Under the pieces are notes generated by a model. The model searched no databases. It saw nothing but the letters and a program-made list of their open reading frames with translations, and was not told the origin of the DNA. From NCBI GenBank assembly GCA_938091655.1, contig CALKOA010000137.1:1-32197 (forward strand): 32,197 bases of DNA. Reading direction: 5' to 3'. Source of the stretch: an uncultured Balneolaceae bacterium. GTDB lineage: Bacteria > Bacteroidota > Rhodothermia > Balneolales > Balneolaceae. Made by a program: the position numbers and the translations under genes. Of the stretch, positions 8,993 through 15,402 are shown piece by piece. Position 1 is the stretch's first letter, and each line of letters begins with the position of its first letter.

Positions 8993-9009
8993 ATGCTGCT
9001 TTTCGTCAA
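8981..9009 (-). promoter_or_regulatory. Sigma-70-like promoter for the propeller gene
   Basis: On the minus strand TTGACG (9009-9004) is separated by exactly 17 bases from TAGTAT (8986-8981), with TG one base before the latter (extended -10). The predicted start lies about 80 bases ahead of the ATG at 8890. The match is good for a sigma-70 promoter, but related Bacteroidota often use a different consensus. Confidence 0.4.
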
Positions 9010-9037
9010 GACAACAAAAAATAAATTAGCGATTTAA

Positions 9038-9361
9038 CTATTTAGACTTTTTTTGTTTGAATAGTGGATAGGTTTTAAAGAGGAAATAGCCGAAAAAAAG
9101 TAATGGATAGATTGATATAAAAAGTGCTGCCACCCGATCTCCAAACCATAACAGAGTAACTACTCCCAGAAGGAAGGTGCTAATCGCTAATGTTATGTGA
9201 GCCTGCTTAAACATCTTAAGATAAGTCTCGATATCTACCTGCTCTCTTTGCTCTTTTGGCATCGTATTATACCCAGCAAGATAGTATTTAGCGTTATCTA
9301 CAGTCAAAATAAATGCTAAGGATCCAAAAATTAGGCTTACACCGATAATAACGTATATCAT
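9038..9361 (-). CDS. Small membrane protein, DUF3784-like
   Basis: The protein has 107 aa and three likely membrane helices: residues 1-21 (IYVIIGVSLIFGSLAFIL), about 54-73 (ITLAISTFLLGVVTLLWF) and about 78-97 (ALFISIYPLLFFGYFLF). Between the first two is the segment LAGYNTMPKEQREQVDIETY, the hallmark of DUF3784 proteins (an 'AGYNTM-K-E' stretch followed by an acidic turn). The C-terminus is Lys-rich and probably cytoplasmic. It stands alone between the propeller gene and a divergent pair. The function of DUF3784 proteins is unknown. Confidence 0.65.
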   Translation of the reverse strand: MIYVIIGVSLIFGSLAFILTVDNAKYYLAGYNTMPKEQREQVDIETYLKMFKQAHITLAISTFLLGVVTLLWFGDRVAALFISIYPLLFFGYFLFKTYPLFKQKKSK

Positions 9362-9585
9362 AATAAAATTAGATTGGTGTATGTACTTAGATGTATTTTA
9401 TTGAGAAATAATACTAAAATTGTTAATTCCGTGAATGCTAAAAGCTTTAATTATGAATAATTAACAAAAATAATACGCTAACTAACTGTATGCCATTCAA
9501 CTTTCTATGAATATAGTATCTATGAGTTTTCTTTAGTTTCTTGTAGCTAACCGTTCATTCAAAACACATTAAATCAGTAACCTAT

Positions 9586-10497
9586 ATGATACACGGAACA
9601 CATAATGCACTGGAGGATTCCAGAAATGAACACATCCTTATTTCTATTAATGATGAACTTTTTCCTCGAAACGAAGCTAGGATTTCGGTTTTTGATGCGG
9701 GCTACTTGGTTGGTGATGGTGTTTGGGAAGGATTACGGCTTCATCAGGGTAGACTAGTATTTTGGGATGATCACATGGATCGTTTGTATGCCGGCGCTAA
9801 AACCATAGGTTTGGATATTGGATATAAAAGAGAAGATTTACTCAAGTCTGTTCAACATGTTTTGAATGCAAATAATATGGTGGATGGGGTTCATGTTCGA
9901 ATTATGATTACTAGGGGAATAAAAAAAACACCTAGCCAAGATCCTCGTTTAACCATTTCTGGACCAAATATTGTCATTATAGCAGAACATAAAGAAGCCG
10001 ACCCAACATCTACTAAAAATGGCATTACCCTGTTTACAAGTACCATCCGTCGAGGTTCTCCTGATTATTTGGATCCACGCTTAAATTGCCATTCGAAAAT
10101 ACACGAGGTGCAGGCACTAATCCAAGCATTAGAAGCAGGAGCTGATGAGGCACTAATGCTCGATATTCACGGTTTTGTAAGCACATGCAATGCAACCAAT
10201 TTTTTCATAGTTAAAGGCCAAGAAGTTTGGACATCCACCGGAAATTACTGCATGATGGGCATTACACGATCAAAAGTGATTGATATTTGTAGGACTAACA
10301 ATATCACGTGCAAAGAAAAAAATTTCTCACTGTTCGATGTTTATAGCGCGGATGAAGCTTTTGTAACCGGTAGTTTTGGTGGCCTAACACCTGTGACAAA
10401 AATTGATGGCCGTATTATTTCTGAACACATACCTATGCCCATAACAAAGCAATTGCAACAATTATACAAAGCACGAATAAAGTCTGAAATGTCCTAA
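9586..10497 (+). CDS. Class IV aminotransferase-like protein (plant BCAT-like fusion family) with altered active site
   Basis: The protein has 303 aa and the full class IV fold: an N-terminal block LFPRNEARISVFDAGYLVGDGVWEG, the hydrophobic strand RIMITRG (105-111), then ADEALMLDIHGFVS and MMGITRSKVIDIC. This places it with branched-chain or D-amino acid aminotransferases. Two key positions look changed. In YLDPRLNCHSKIHEV (161-175) the Schiff-base Lys of the family falls on a non-Lys residue by hand alignment; the only Lys nearby is K171. The Glu that contacts the PLP ring (E in VAEGSGxN) is Thr200 in VSTCNATN. The next gene encodes a sulfotransferase-like protein, and in plants the two domains occur in one polypeptide. 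The fold is certain, the reaction open. Confidence 0.8.
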   Translation: MIHGTHNALEDSRNEHILISINDELFPRNEARISVFDAGYLVGDGVWEGLRLHQGRLVFWDDHMDRLYAGAKTIGLDIGYKREDLLKSVQHVLNANNMVDGVHVRIMITRGIKKTPSQDPRLTISGPNIVIIAEHKEADPTSTKNGITLFTSTIRRGSPDYLDPRLNCHSKIHEVQALIQALEAGADEALMLDIHGFVSTCNATNFFIVKGQEVWTSTGNYCMMGITRSKVIDICRTNNITCKEKNFSLFDVYSADEAFVTGSFGGLTPVTKIDGRIISEHIPMPITKQLQQLYKARIKSEMS

Positions 10498-10527
10498 GTC
10501 ACTTTGTTAACTAATAATATTGTTCCT

Positions 10528-11241
10528 ATGAAACGAATTTGTCTTTGGTCTGGTCCACGTAATATATCTACCGCACTCATGTATTCATTTGGCCAGCGTA
10601 GTGACACGACCATTGTAGATGAGCCTTTGTATGCACACTATTTATGTTCTACAAGTGCTAATGAGTATCATCCAGGATCAAAAGAAGTACTTTTATCCCA
10701 GGAAAATGATGGTGAAAAAGTAGTGAAAAAGATGATAGGGGACGTCTTCCAAACACCCGTTGTTTTCTTTAAACACATGACGCATCATTTGATCAATTTA
10801 GACAGAAGTTTCTTGAAGGAAACGGAGAATATCATTTTAACGAGGGATCCAAAAGAAATGATTACTTCGTTCATTAAACAAATCCCTAATCCTGTTATTA
10901 CAGACACAGGTTATCCTCAACACTTAGAACTATATGATTACTTAGTTAATATAGGTAAACCACCGCTAATCGTAGACTCTAAAGATCTATTACTTGACCC
11001 AAAGAAAAAACTAAACGAATTATGCGCCTACCTTGAAATACCTTTTCAGGATGATATGGTAAGATGGGAGGCTGGACCAAGGAAAGAAGATGGGGTGTGG
11101 GCTAAATATTGGTACCATAATGTTCATAAATCAACAGGTTTTAGAACATATCAAGAAAAAAATGAACCCATTCCTGCGTCACTAATGTCTCTTTATGAGG
11201 AATGTGATGATATCTACAAACAACTAATCTCACAAAATTAA
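10528..11241 (+). CDS. P-loop sulfotransferase-like protein, partner of the class IV aminotransferase
   Basis: I prefer the ATG at 10528 (237 aa) to the TTG at 10504, because the fold's first strand starts right there (MKRICLWSGPRNISTALMYS). Residues 8-15 (SGPRNIST) match the phosphate-binding loop of the sulfotransferase superfamily. VVDEPLYAHYL-type sequence (here IVDEPLYAHYL, 29-39), IILTRDPKEMITSF and the C-terminal EDGVWAKYWYHNVHKSTGF are characteristic of the branch found fused to class IV aminotransferases in plants. It starts 30 bases after the upstream stop and is probably co-transcribed. Whether it transfers sulfate, using PAPS, or has another nucleotide-linked role is unknown. Confidence 0.75.
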   Translation: MKRICLWSGPRNISTALMYSFGQRSDTTIVDEPLYAHYLCSTSANEYHPGSKEVLLSQENDGEKVVKKMIGDVFQTPVVFFKHMTHHLINLDRSFLKETENIILTRDPKEMITSFIKQIPNPVITDTGYPQHLELYDYLVNIGKPPLIVDSKDLLLDPKKKLNELCAYLEIPFQDDMVRWEAGPRKEDGVWAKYWYHNVHKSTGFRTYQEKNEPIPASLMSLYEECDDIYKQLISQN

Positions 11242-11277
11242 AGGGTATTCCCCCAAATAACTTTAACGAATAATTGC

Positions 11278-11379
11278 ATGTACAAAATTAAAAAAGTCAT
11301 TCAAAAATCAGAAGGTCAAACAGACAAATTATATCAAAAATACTATTTGATAGAGTATTTAGCCTTCATGGTATGCTGA
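11278..11379 (+). CDS. Tiny ORF of 33 codons, possible leader peptide
   Basis: ATG at 11278 opens a short frame (start MYKIKKVIQKSEGQ, end LIEYLAFMVC) whose TGA overlaps the start of the next gene by 7 bases. The overlap is what suggests it may be translated and coupled; there is no recognisable domain. It could equally be chance. Confidence 0.25.
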   Translation: MYKIKKVIQKSEGQTDKLYQKYYLIEYLAFMVC

Positions 11380-11867
11380 AAAAAAGAGTCATTAAAATAG
11401 ATGAGTACAATAACAAAATAGCCTCAATTGAAGCTGAGATTCGAACCTTAGAAAAAAGGATTCAGCATGTGGTCAAGGATATTGATAAAGAGAAGATGGA
11501 TATTACCGAAATTCAACAAGAAATTAATGCCTATCGGACTAAAGTCGAATCTTTTAAAAGAAAAGATACCTTACTATATGAACCTACTTTTGATATAAGA
11601 ACCTATCAAAGAGGTAAAAATGAGTACTGGTATATAGAGGGCAGGGTGCGATTACCAATGGTGAACGGAAAGACAGGTAAAGAATTCCACACTTCTTTTG
11701 GCCGATATGAAGATGTAGTAGCTGAGTATAGAGAGCTAGATCGGGTTAGGTATAATCTTCTCGGTATTTTTACCGGGGTAAATGGTACAAAACAGAGAAA
11801 ACTCGACTATAAATTACAGAACCGCCTAACAAATGTATTAAAAGATTGGTGGTGGAATGGCATCTAA
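11373..11867 (+). CDS. Hypothetical protein with N-terminal coiled coil and possible AP2-like beta domain
   Basis: The protein has 164 aa. Residues ~8-55 are a heptad-like, charged coiled coil (KIASIEAEIRTLEKRIQHVV and onward). From about 70 there is a strand-strand-strand-helix pattern: IRTYQRG, YWYIEGRVRLP, KEFHTSFGRY, then EDVVAEYRELDRVRYNLL. That order resembles AP2/integrase arm-binding domains, which bind DNA with a three-stranded sheet. This is only a pattern match by eye, and no family is recognised. The C-terminus is Trp-rich (DWWWNGI). Composition is more AT-rich than the flanking core genes, which fits a transferred region. Alternatives are a phage or plasmid accessory protein or a lineage-specific orphan. 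Confidence 0.5.
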   Translation: MLKKRVIKIDEYNNKIASIEAEIRTLEKRIQHVVKDIDKEKMDITEIQQEINAYRTKVESFKRKDTLLYEPTFDIRTYQRGKNEYWYIEGRVRLPMVNGKTGKEFHTSFGRYEDVVAEYRELDRVRYNLLGIFTGVNGTKQRKLDYKLQNRLTNVLKDWWWNGI

Positions 11868-11885
11868 TCTACAAAGCAGTTAATT

Positions 11886-12140
11886 CTACTTAATCAGCAG
11901 CATTTTATTGGTTTGTGTATAAGTAGGTATTGTTAACTTGTACAGATACAATCCACTAGATAAATCCTTGGCATCAAAATTAACGGTATGATACCCTGCC
12001 GCTTGTTGACCATTAACCAGCTCTACTACTTTCTGACCCACACTATTAAAGATTTCCAATGTCACATGAGACGCTTGTGGAAGGACGTACTGTATTTGAG
12101 TAGACGGGTTAAATGGGTTGGGGTAATTTTGAAAAAGCAA
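11886..12140 (-). pseudogene. Orphan type IX secretion C-terminal sorting domain (gene remnant)
   Basis: The frame gives a complete C-terminal sorting domain: LFQNYPNPFNPSTQIQYVLP, then VTLEIFNSVGQKV, GYHTVNFDAKDLSSGLYLYKL and a final KMLLIK. Such domains (about 80 residues) sit at the end of large secreted proteins of Bacteroidota and relatives. Here nothing precedes it: a stop codon lies on the minus strand at 12165-12167, nine codons upstream of the TTG, and no passenger protein is readable further up. It is therefore most likely the tail of a lost cargo gene, cut off by deletion or insertion. Its upstream end now overlaps the likely promoter region of the rightward lipoprotein gene. Confidence 0.75.
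12124..12131 (+). promoter_or_regulatory. Possible Bacteroidota -7 promoter box for the lipoprotein gene
   Basis: TAATTTTG matches TAnnTTTG and lies 35 bases before the ATG at 12167. The nearest upstream TTTG (12095-12098) is 25 bases away, longer than the usual 19-21, so support is weak. Confidence 0.25.
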
Positions 12141-12166
12141 TAAATAAAAGTATACGTGTTTATATC

Positions 12167-12538
12167 ATGGGAAAGCTGAAATACCTATTCATTTTTGTGC
12201 TAATAAATATAGTCTTCACTAGTTGTATTGTTCCTAGTTACATTAGTTACGACGATACAAGAAGAGAGCCTAAAGCCGAAAATTTTTTGGTCAAGGTCTA
12301 CAACCAAGATCAATTAAATGTAAATGACTATAAAATCATTGGCGAAATTTCTGTGGAAGGATGTAGCTGTGAAATAGAAAAAATGCTCAAAGAAATTAAA
12401 AACACCGTAAAAGAAGTAGGTGGCGAGGCGATAATGGATCTGAGTTTAGATGAAGGTGTTGGCGGCAAGATAAGTTCGGATACGTACCTTATTTCTGGAA
12501 AGGTTATCGTTTTTATCAAAAATAAGGTGGTGCAATGA
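12167..12538 (+). CDS. Small lipoprotein of unknown function
   Basis: I chose the ATG at 12167 (123 aa) because it gives a clean lipoprotein leader, MGKLKYLFIFVLINIVFTSC, with Cys20 as the lipidation site. The longer frame from 12113 starts inside the sorting-domain remnant and is unlikely. The mature part has a strand NVNDYKIIGEISVEG, a CSCE turn with two Cys, a helix MLKEIKNTVKEVGGEAIMDL, and a final strand TYLISGKVIVFIKN. A strand-helix-strand with 'GGEAI' resembles the RcsF/YbjQ-type fold, but that is speculation. Its TGA overlaps the ATG of the next small gene (ATGA), so the two are coupled. Product localisation is probably the cell envelope. Confidence 0.6.
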   Translation: MGKLKYLFIFVLINIVFTSCIVPSYISYDDTRREPKAENFLVKVYNQDQLNVNDYKIIGEISVEGCSCEIEKMLKEIKNTVKEVGGEAIMDLSLDEGVGGKISSDTYLISGKVIVFIKNKVVQ

Positions 12539-12714
12539 GAGATTTTTTTATTCGATCGCAAAAAATACGTTGGATCTGTTTTACCATACTACTTTCTATC
12601 TACGTACTCATTAAACTGGATGATGTCGTTTATGCACTTTTAAGGGTCTTTTTCATGTGCTTAGTTGGGTATTATCTTGAAAGAATGATTACTGCTAGTT
12701 ATGCTGAGGAGTGA
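12535..12714 (+). CDS. 59-residue membrane protein coupled to the lipoprotein
   Basis: ATG at 12535 overlaps the upstream TGA (ATGA). The product starts MRDFFIRSQKIRWICFTILL and has two hydrophobic stretches, about residues 12-26 (RWICFTILLSIYVLI) and 31-47 (VVYALLRVFFMCLVGYY), with a short acidic turn (KLDD) between, and an acidic end (SYAEE). It is a plausible two-helix hairpin in the inner membrane. Basic residues at the N-terminus suggest that end is cytoplasmic. Translational coupling to the lipoprotein is the main evidence that it is real. No family is recognised. Confidence 0.5.
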   Translation: MRDFFIRSQKIRWICFTILLSIYVLIKLDDVVYALLRVFFMCLVGYYLERMITASYAEE

Positions 12715-12984
12715 TATTGAGGCAACACGCCATGGATAGTGAATTTGATAACCTATATAGGGATAAAAAGCCAACTCTGTATTTTAACCTCCCCCGCGAT
12801 CCTTTATGATGTTGATTTCATTGGATTACATTAACACCCTTACCCCTTTATTCCACTTATAAACGATTAGCGACTTATAGGATATCACATATTAGTGTAT
12901 GGGAATAGCACCACTTAAAATGAAAATATTACACACTAATGAACGAATGAATTACAGTAATCTATCCCGATTCAGGTATGAGTT
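12715..12984. other. AT-rich gap with no convincing gene
   Basis: Only a 25-codon frame (12732-12809) is present, without support. ATTAGTGT (12891-12898) and ACACTAAT (12933-12940) form an 8-bp inverted repeat with a 34-base loop of unclear meaning. Confidence 0.4.
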
Positions 12985-13206
12985 CTATTCGGCTAGTTCT
13001 TTCATTCTCTTCCAATGACTTTTACCTGTACGGGAGAAGGTAAGTCCACCGATATAGTGGTTTTCATTGGTTCCCTCGTTTAGGATATATGTATCTACCC
13101 ATCCTGAACCAACCTGCTGTTCTAATTCAAGTAGTGTTACAGATGGATGATTTTTAATTAGTCGTTTCTGTTCTCGTTTTCTCTTTTTTCTTGGTTCCGT
13201 TCTCAT
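12985..13206 (-). CDS. Small basic hypothetical protein
   Basis: The protein has 73 aa. The first 20 residues are strongly basic (RTEPRKKRKREQKRLIKNHP), followed by VTLLELEQQVGSGWVDTYIL, NENHYIGGLTFSRTGKSHW and KRMKELAE. The basic N-terminus could bind nucleic acid. No domain is recognised. It lies alone, facing left, in the AT-rich stretch between the small-gene cluster and tRNA-Phe. It may be a real accessory gene or a chance frame; the even amino-acid composition slightly favours real. Confidence 0.4.
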   Translation of the reverse strand: MRTEPRKKRKREQKRLIKNHPSVTLLELEQQVGSGWVDTYILNEGTNENHYIGGLTFSRTGKSHWKRMKELAE

Positions 13207-13300
13207 ATAATTACCCTTATTTAACTACCCAAATTATACGAAAATAGCCTCTGTTTTGTTCCAAAATTTCACCCCAAATAACAATCAAAAAACTGAAGAA

Positions 13301-13321
13301 GGTTGTCCCACGGTTGTCCCA
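13301..13321. repeat. Tandem direct repeat GGTTGTCCCA beside tRNA-Phe
   Basis: GGTTGTCCCA occurs twice (13301-13310 and 13312-13321) with one base between, i.e. an 11-base period, about one helical turn. The repeat lies 70-90 bases from the 3' end of tRNA-Phe, at the edge of the small-gene region. Helically phased repeats are typical of protein-binding sites such as integrase arm sites or operators. Confidence 0.5.
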
Positions 13322-13343
13322 ATTTTACCCATTTCAACCAAAT

Positions 13344-13385
13344 AAAAAAACCCTGAAAATCAATAAGTTATTGACTAACAGGGTT
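13344..13385 (-). terminator. Rho-independent terminator of tRNA-Phe
   Basis: On the minus strand AACCCTG pairs with CAGGGTT (13385-13349). The loop contains a second palindrome (TCAATAAgTTATTGA), and the stem is followed by a T-run (complement of 13344-13350). It begins a few bases after the tRNA 3' end. Confidence 0.8.
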
Positions 13386-13391
13386 TTACAA

Positions 13392-13467
<76 letters not shown>

Positions 13468-13480
13468 AACCGAAAGGATG

Positions 13481-13512
13481 GCAAATATACACCCTTTAGC
13501 TTGGAGAAACAA
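13481..13512 (-). promoter_or_regulatory. Bacteroidota-type promoter of tRNA-Phe
   Basis: On the minus strand TTG (13512-13510) is followed after exactly 20 bases by TATATTTGC (13489-13481). This is the full -33 TTG / -7 TAnnTTTG(C) arrangement used by the primary sigma factor of Bacteroidota. Transcription would start a few bases ahead of the tRNA 5' end at 13467. Confidence 0.75.
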
Positions 13513-13521
13513 TACGAAAGC

Positions 13522-15225
13522 CTAAGTTTCCTTAACATCACGCAAATGAATCTGTATGGATGTGATGCCATTCCAGGTGTTTTCTTCTAGTTCGTATGCA
13601 ATGTCGAATTTTTTTCCATCCCGCACTTTGGGCATTAAATCATGCATATTAAACCCAATCGCATCAAATATAGGTGAGCCCTCTTGCTTTAATCGAAGCT
13701 TTAAGTGCCCATTCCCAACTATGGTAGGTACTCCAACTGTTCTTAACCCCTTACTAGTAAACAAAGGCTTGGTATTGGCTGGACCAAAAGGCTGAAACTG
13801 ATGCAGCAATTTCCAGAACTTTCCATCAATCTCTGCTAGGTTTATTTCTGCATCAACCAGTAATTCAGCTTCAAAGGAGCTTCCAGAGAGTTCTTCTACT
13901 GCCTTGCTGTTCATTCGTTTTCGAAACTCTTTAAGCGCGCCATCCTTTAGGGTTAAACCAGCCGCGTATTCATGCCCACCAAATTGTTCCAGTAAATCTT
14001 CGCACTCCCGAATTGCTTCATAAATATTAAATCCACGGATACTTCTGGCAGATCCTTTGATCTTTCCGTCGACCTCGCTTAGCATAATGGCTGGCCTATG
14101 GTATTGGTCCACCAAACGGGAAGCAACAATACCTATGACCCCTAAGTGCCAATCTGGATTAAATAGCACCAATGCAGATATACGATCCATATTCAGCTGC
14201 TCTTCAATCTGTTCGACCGCTTCATTCATTGTGGTAGTATCGGTATTGCGCCGCTTCGCATTAATTCCTTCCAATTCTCTGGCCATTAAGTTGGCCTCTG
14301 GCTCATCCTTGGCAATCAATAATTTCACTGCCGTGGACGCATCTCCCATCCGACCCGCTGCATTAATTCTTGGACCAATGGAAAACACAATTTTTTTGGT
14401 ATCCAATTCTGTTTGTGGCACCCGAATTAAGTCCATCAAAGCCTGAATTCCAACTCTAGGCTTTGTTCTAAGTCGCTCTAAACCTGCCCACATTAGTATT
14501 CGATTCTCGTCGATAATGGGCACGATATCCGATGCTATGGACACAGCTAGTAAATCCAAATATTCATAGGCAACCTTCGCAGGTAGTCCCAAACGAGCTA
14601 AGGTAGCTTGCACCAACTTGAAACCTACACCTGCCCCAGATAATCCATCAAAAGGATAGGAACAGTCTTCTCGTTTAGGGTCTAAGACGGCATATGCATT
14701 GGGCAAGGAAGCCCCTACGGTATGGTGATCACAAATAATGAGATCCATGCCCAAGGCTTTGATTTCCTCAGCCTCTTCAATAGCAGTAATTCCACAATCT
14801 ACTGACACAATAACCTTTGCACCCATCTCATGTGCGTACTGCACACCCTCGGGGTTAATCCCATATCCTTCTTTAAATCGATGTGGAATGTAATAATCGA
14901 CTTCTACCCCAAATTCTTTTAAAAAGGAATAAACAATAGCTGTTGCGGTAGTACCATCAACATCATAATCCCCATATACCAGCACTTTTTCATTAGAACG
15001 AATAGCCAAGGAGAGGCGCTCGGACGCGCGGTCCATGTCTTTCATTAGAAAAGGATCATAAAGTTCGTTTAGGGATGGTCTAAAAAATTGTTTTGCATCT
15101 TCAAAGCTTGATATTCCCCGTATTGCCAATAGTCGAGCTATGGACTCCGGAACATTGAGCATTTCCATTAAAGTGGATACAGCTTCCTCCTGTTCCGGCT
15201 GTGTAATGACCCAGCGGAATGACAT
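13522..15225 (-). CDS. recJ: Single-stranded-DNA-specific exonuclease RecJ
   Basis: RecJ degrades single-stranded DNA 5' to 3' in recombination (RecF pathway), mismatch and base-excision repair. The 567 aa are the normal length. All DHH-family metal sites are visible: GDYDVDG (85-91), SVDCG (141-145) and the signature D166-H-H168 in LIICDHH. The linker motif GRMGDA (291-296), H360 in WHLGVIGIVASR and GGHEYAAGL (416-424) of the DHHA1 domain follow, then an OB-type C-terminal region. The ATG start at 15225 gives the expected N-terminus. It is divergent from the leucine-dehydrogenase-like gene across 177 bases that contain a palindrome. Confidence 0.97.
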   Translation of the reverse strand: MSFRWVITQPEQEEAVSTLMEMLNVPESIARLLAIRGISSFEDAKQFFRPSLNELYDPFLMKDMDRASERLSLAIRSNEKVLVYGDYDVDGTTATAIVYSFLKEFGVEVDYYIPHRFKEGYGINPEGVQYAHEMGAKVIVSVDCGITAIEEAEEIKALGMDLIICDHHTVGASLPNAYAVLDPKREDCSYPFDGLSGAGVGFKLVQATLARLGLPAKVAYEYLDLLAVSIASDIVPIIDENRILMWAGLERLRTKPRVGIQALMDLIRVPQTELDTKKIVFSIGPRINAAGRMGDASTAVKLLIAKDEPEANLMARELEGINAKRRNTDTTTMNEAVEQIEEQLNMDRISALVLFNPDWHLGVIGIVASRLVDQYHRPAIMLSEVDGKIKGSARSIRGFNIYEAIRECEDLLEQFGGHEYAAGLTLKDGALKEFRKRMNSKAVEELSGSSFEAELLVDAEINLAEIDGKFWKLLHQFQPFGPANTKPLFTSKGLRTVGVPTIVGNGHLKLRLKQEGSPIFDAIGFNMHDLMPKVRDGKKFDIAYELEENTWNGITSIQIHLRDVKET

Positions 15226-15293
15226 AGTTATGGTTTCCTTTATTTTTATTTTTATTCATAAGAGGCACATTGGCTGTCACACCAATTGACCAG

Positions 15294-15313
15294 TTCAAAC
15301 TATATTGTTTGAA
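15294..15313. promoter_or_regulatory. Palindromic operator candidate in the recJ/leucine dehydrogenase divergent region
   Basis: TTCAAAC-TATATT-GTTTGAA is a perfect 7-bp inverted repeat with a 6-base AT spacer. It lies 69 bases from recJ and 90 bases from the dehydrogenase start. A TTGACC precedes it and TATACT follows. The shape fits a dimeric repressor site; the regulator is unknown. Confidence 0.45.
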
Positions 15314-15402
15314 TTATACTTTATTCCACACTCAGATACTAAGTAAACCTCGAGGCTTTTTGGTATATTTACAAAAATACCATCTTCTAAGATCCATTCT
15401 TT

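Noticed and set aside
12732-12809. 25-codon ORF after the small membrane protein
   Set aside because: It is short, has no ribosome-binding site and no overlap with a neighbour, so nothing distinguishes it from chance.
12891-12940. Inverted repeat ATTAGTGT/ACACTAAT as mobile element ends
   Set aside because: The arms are only 8 bp and the 34-base interior holds no coding capacity or target duplication.
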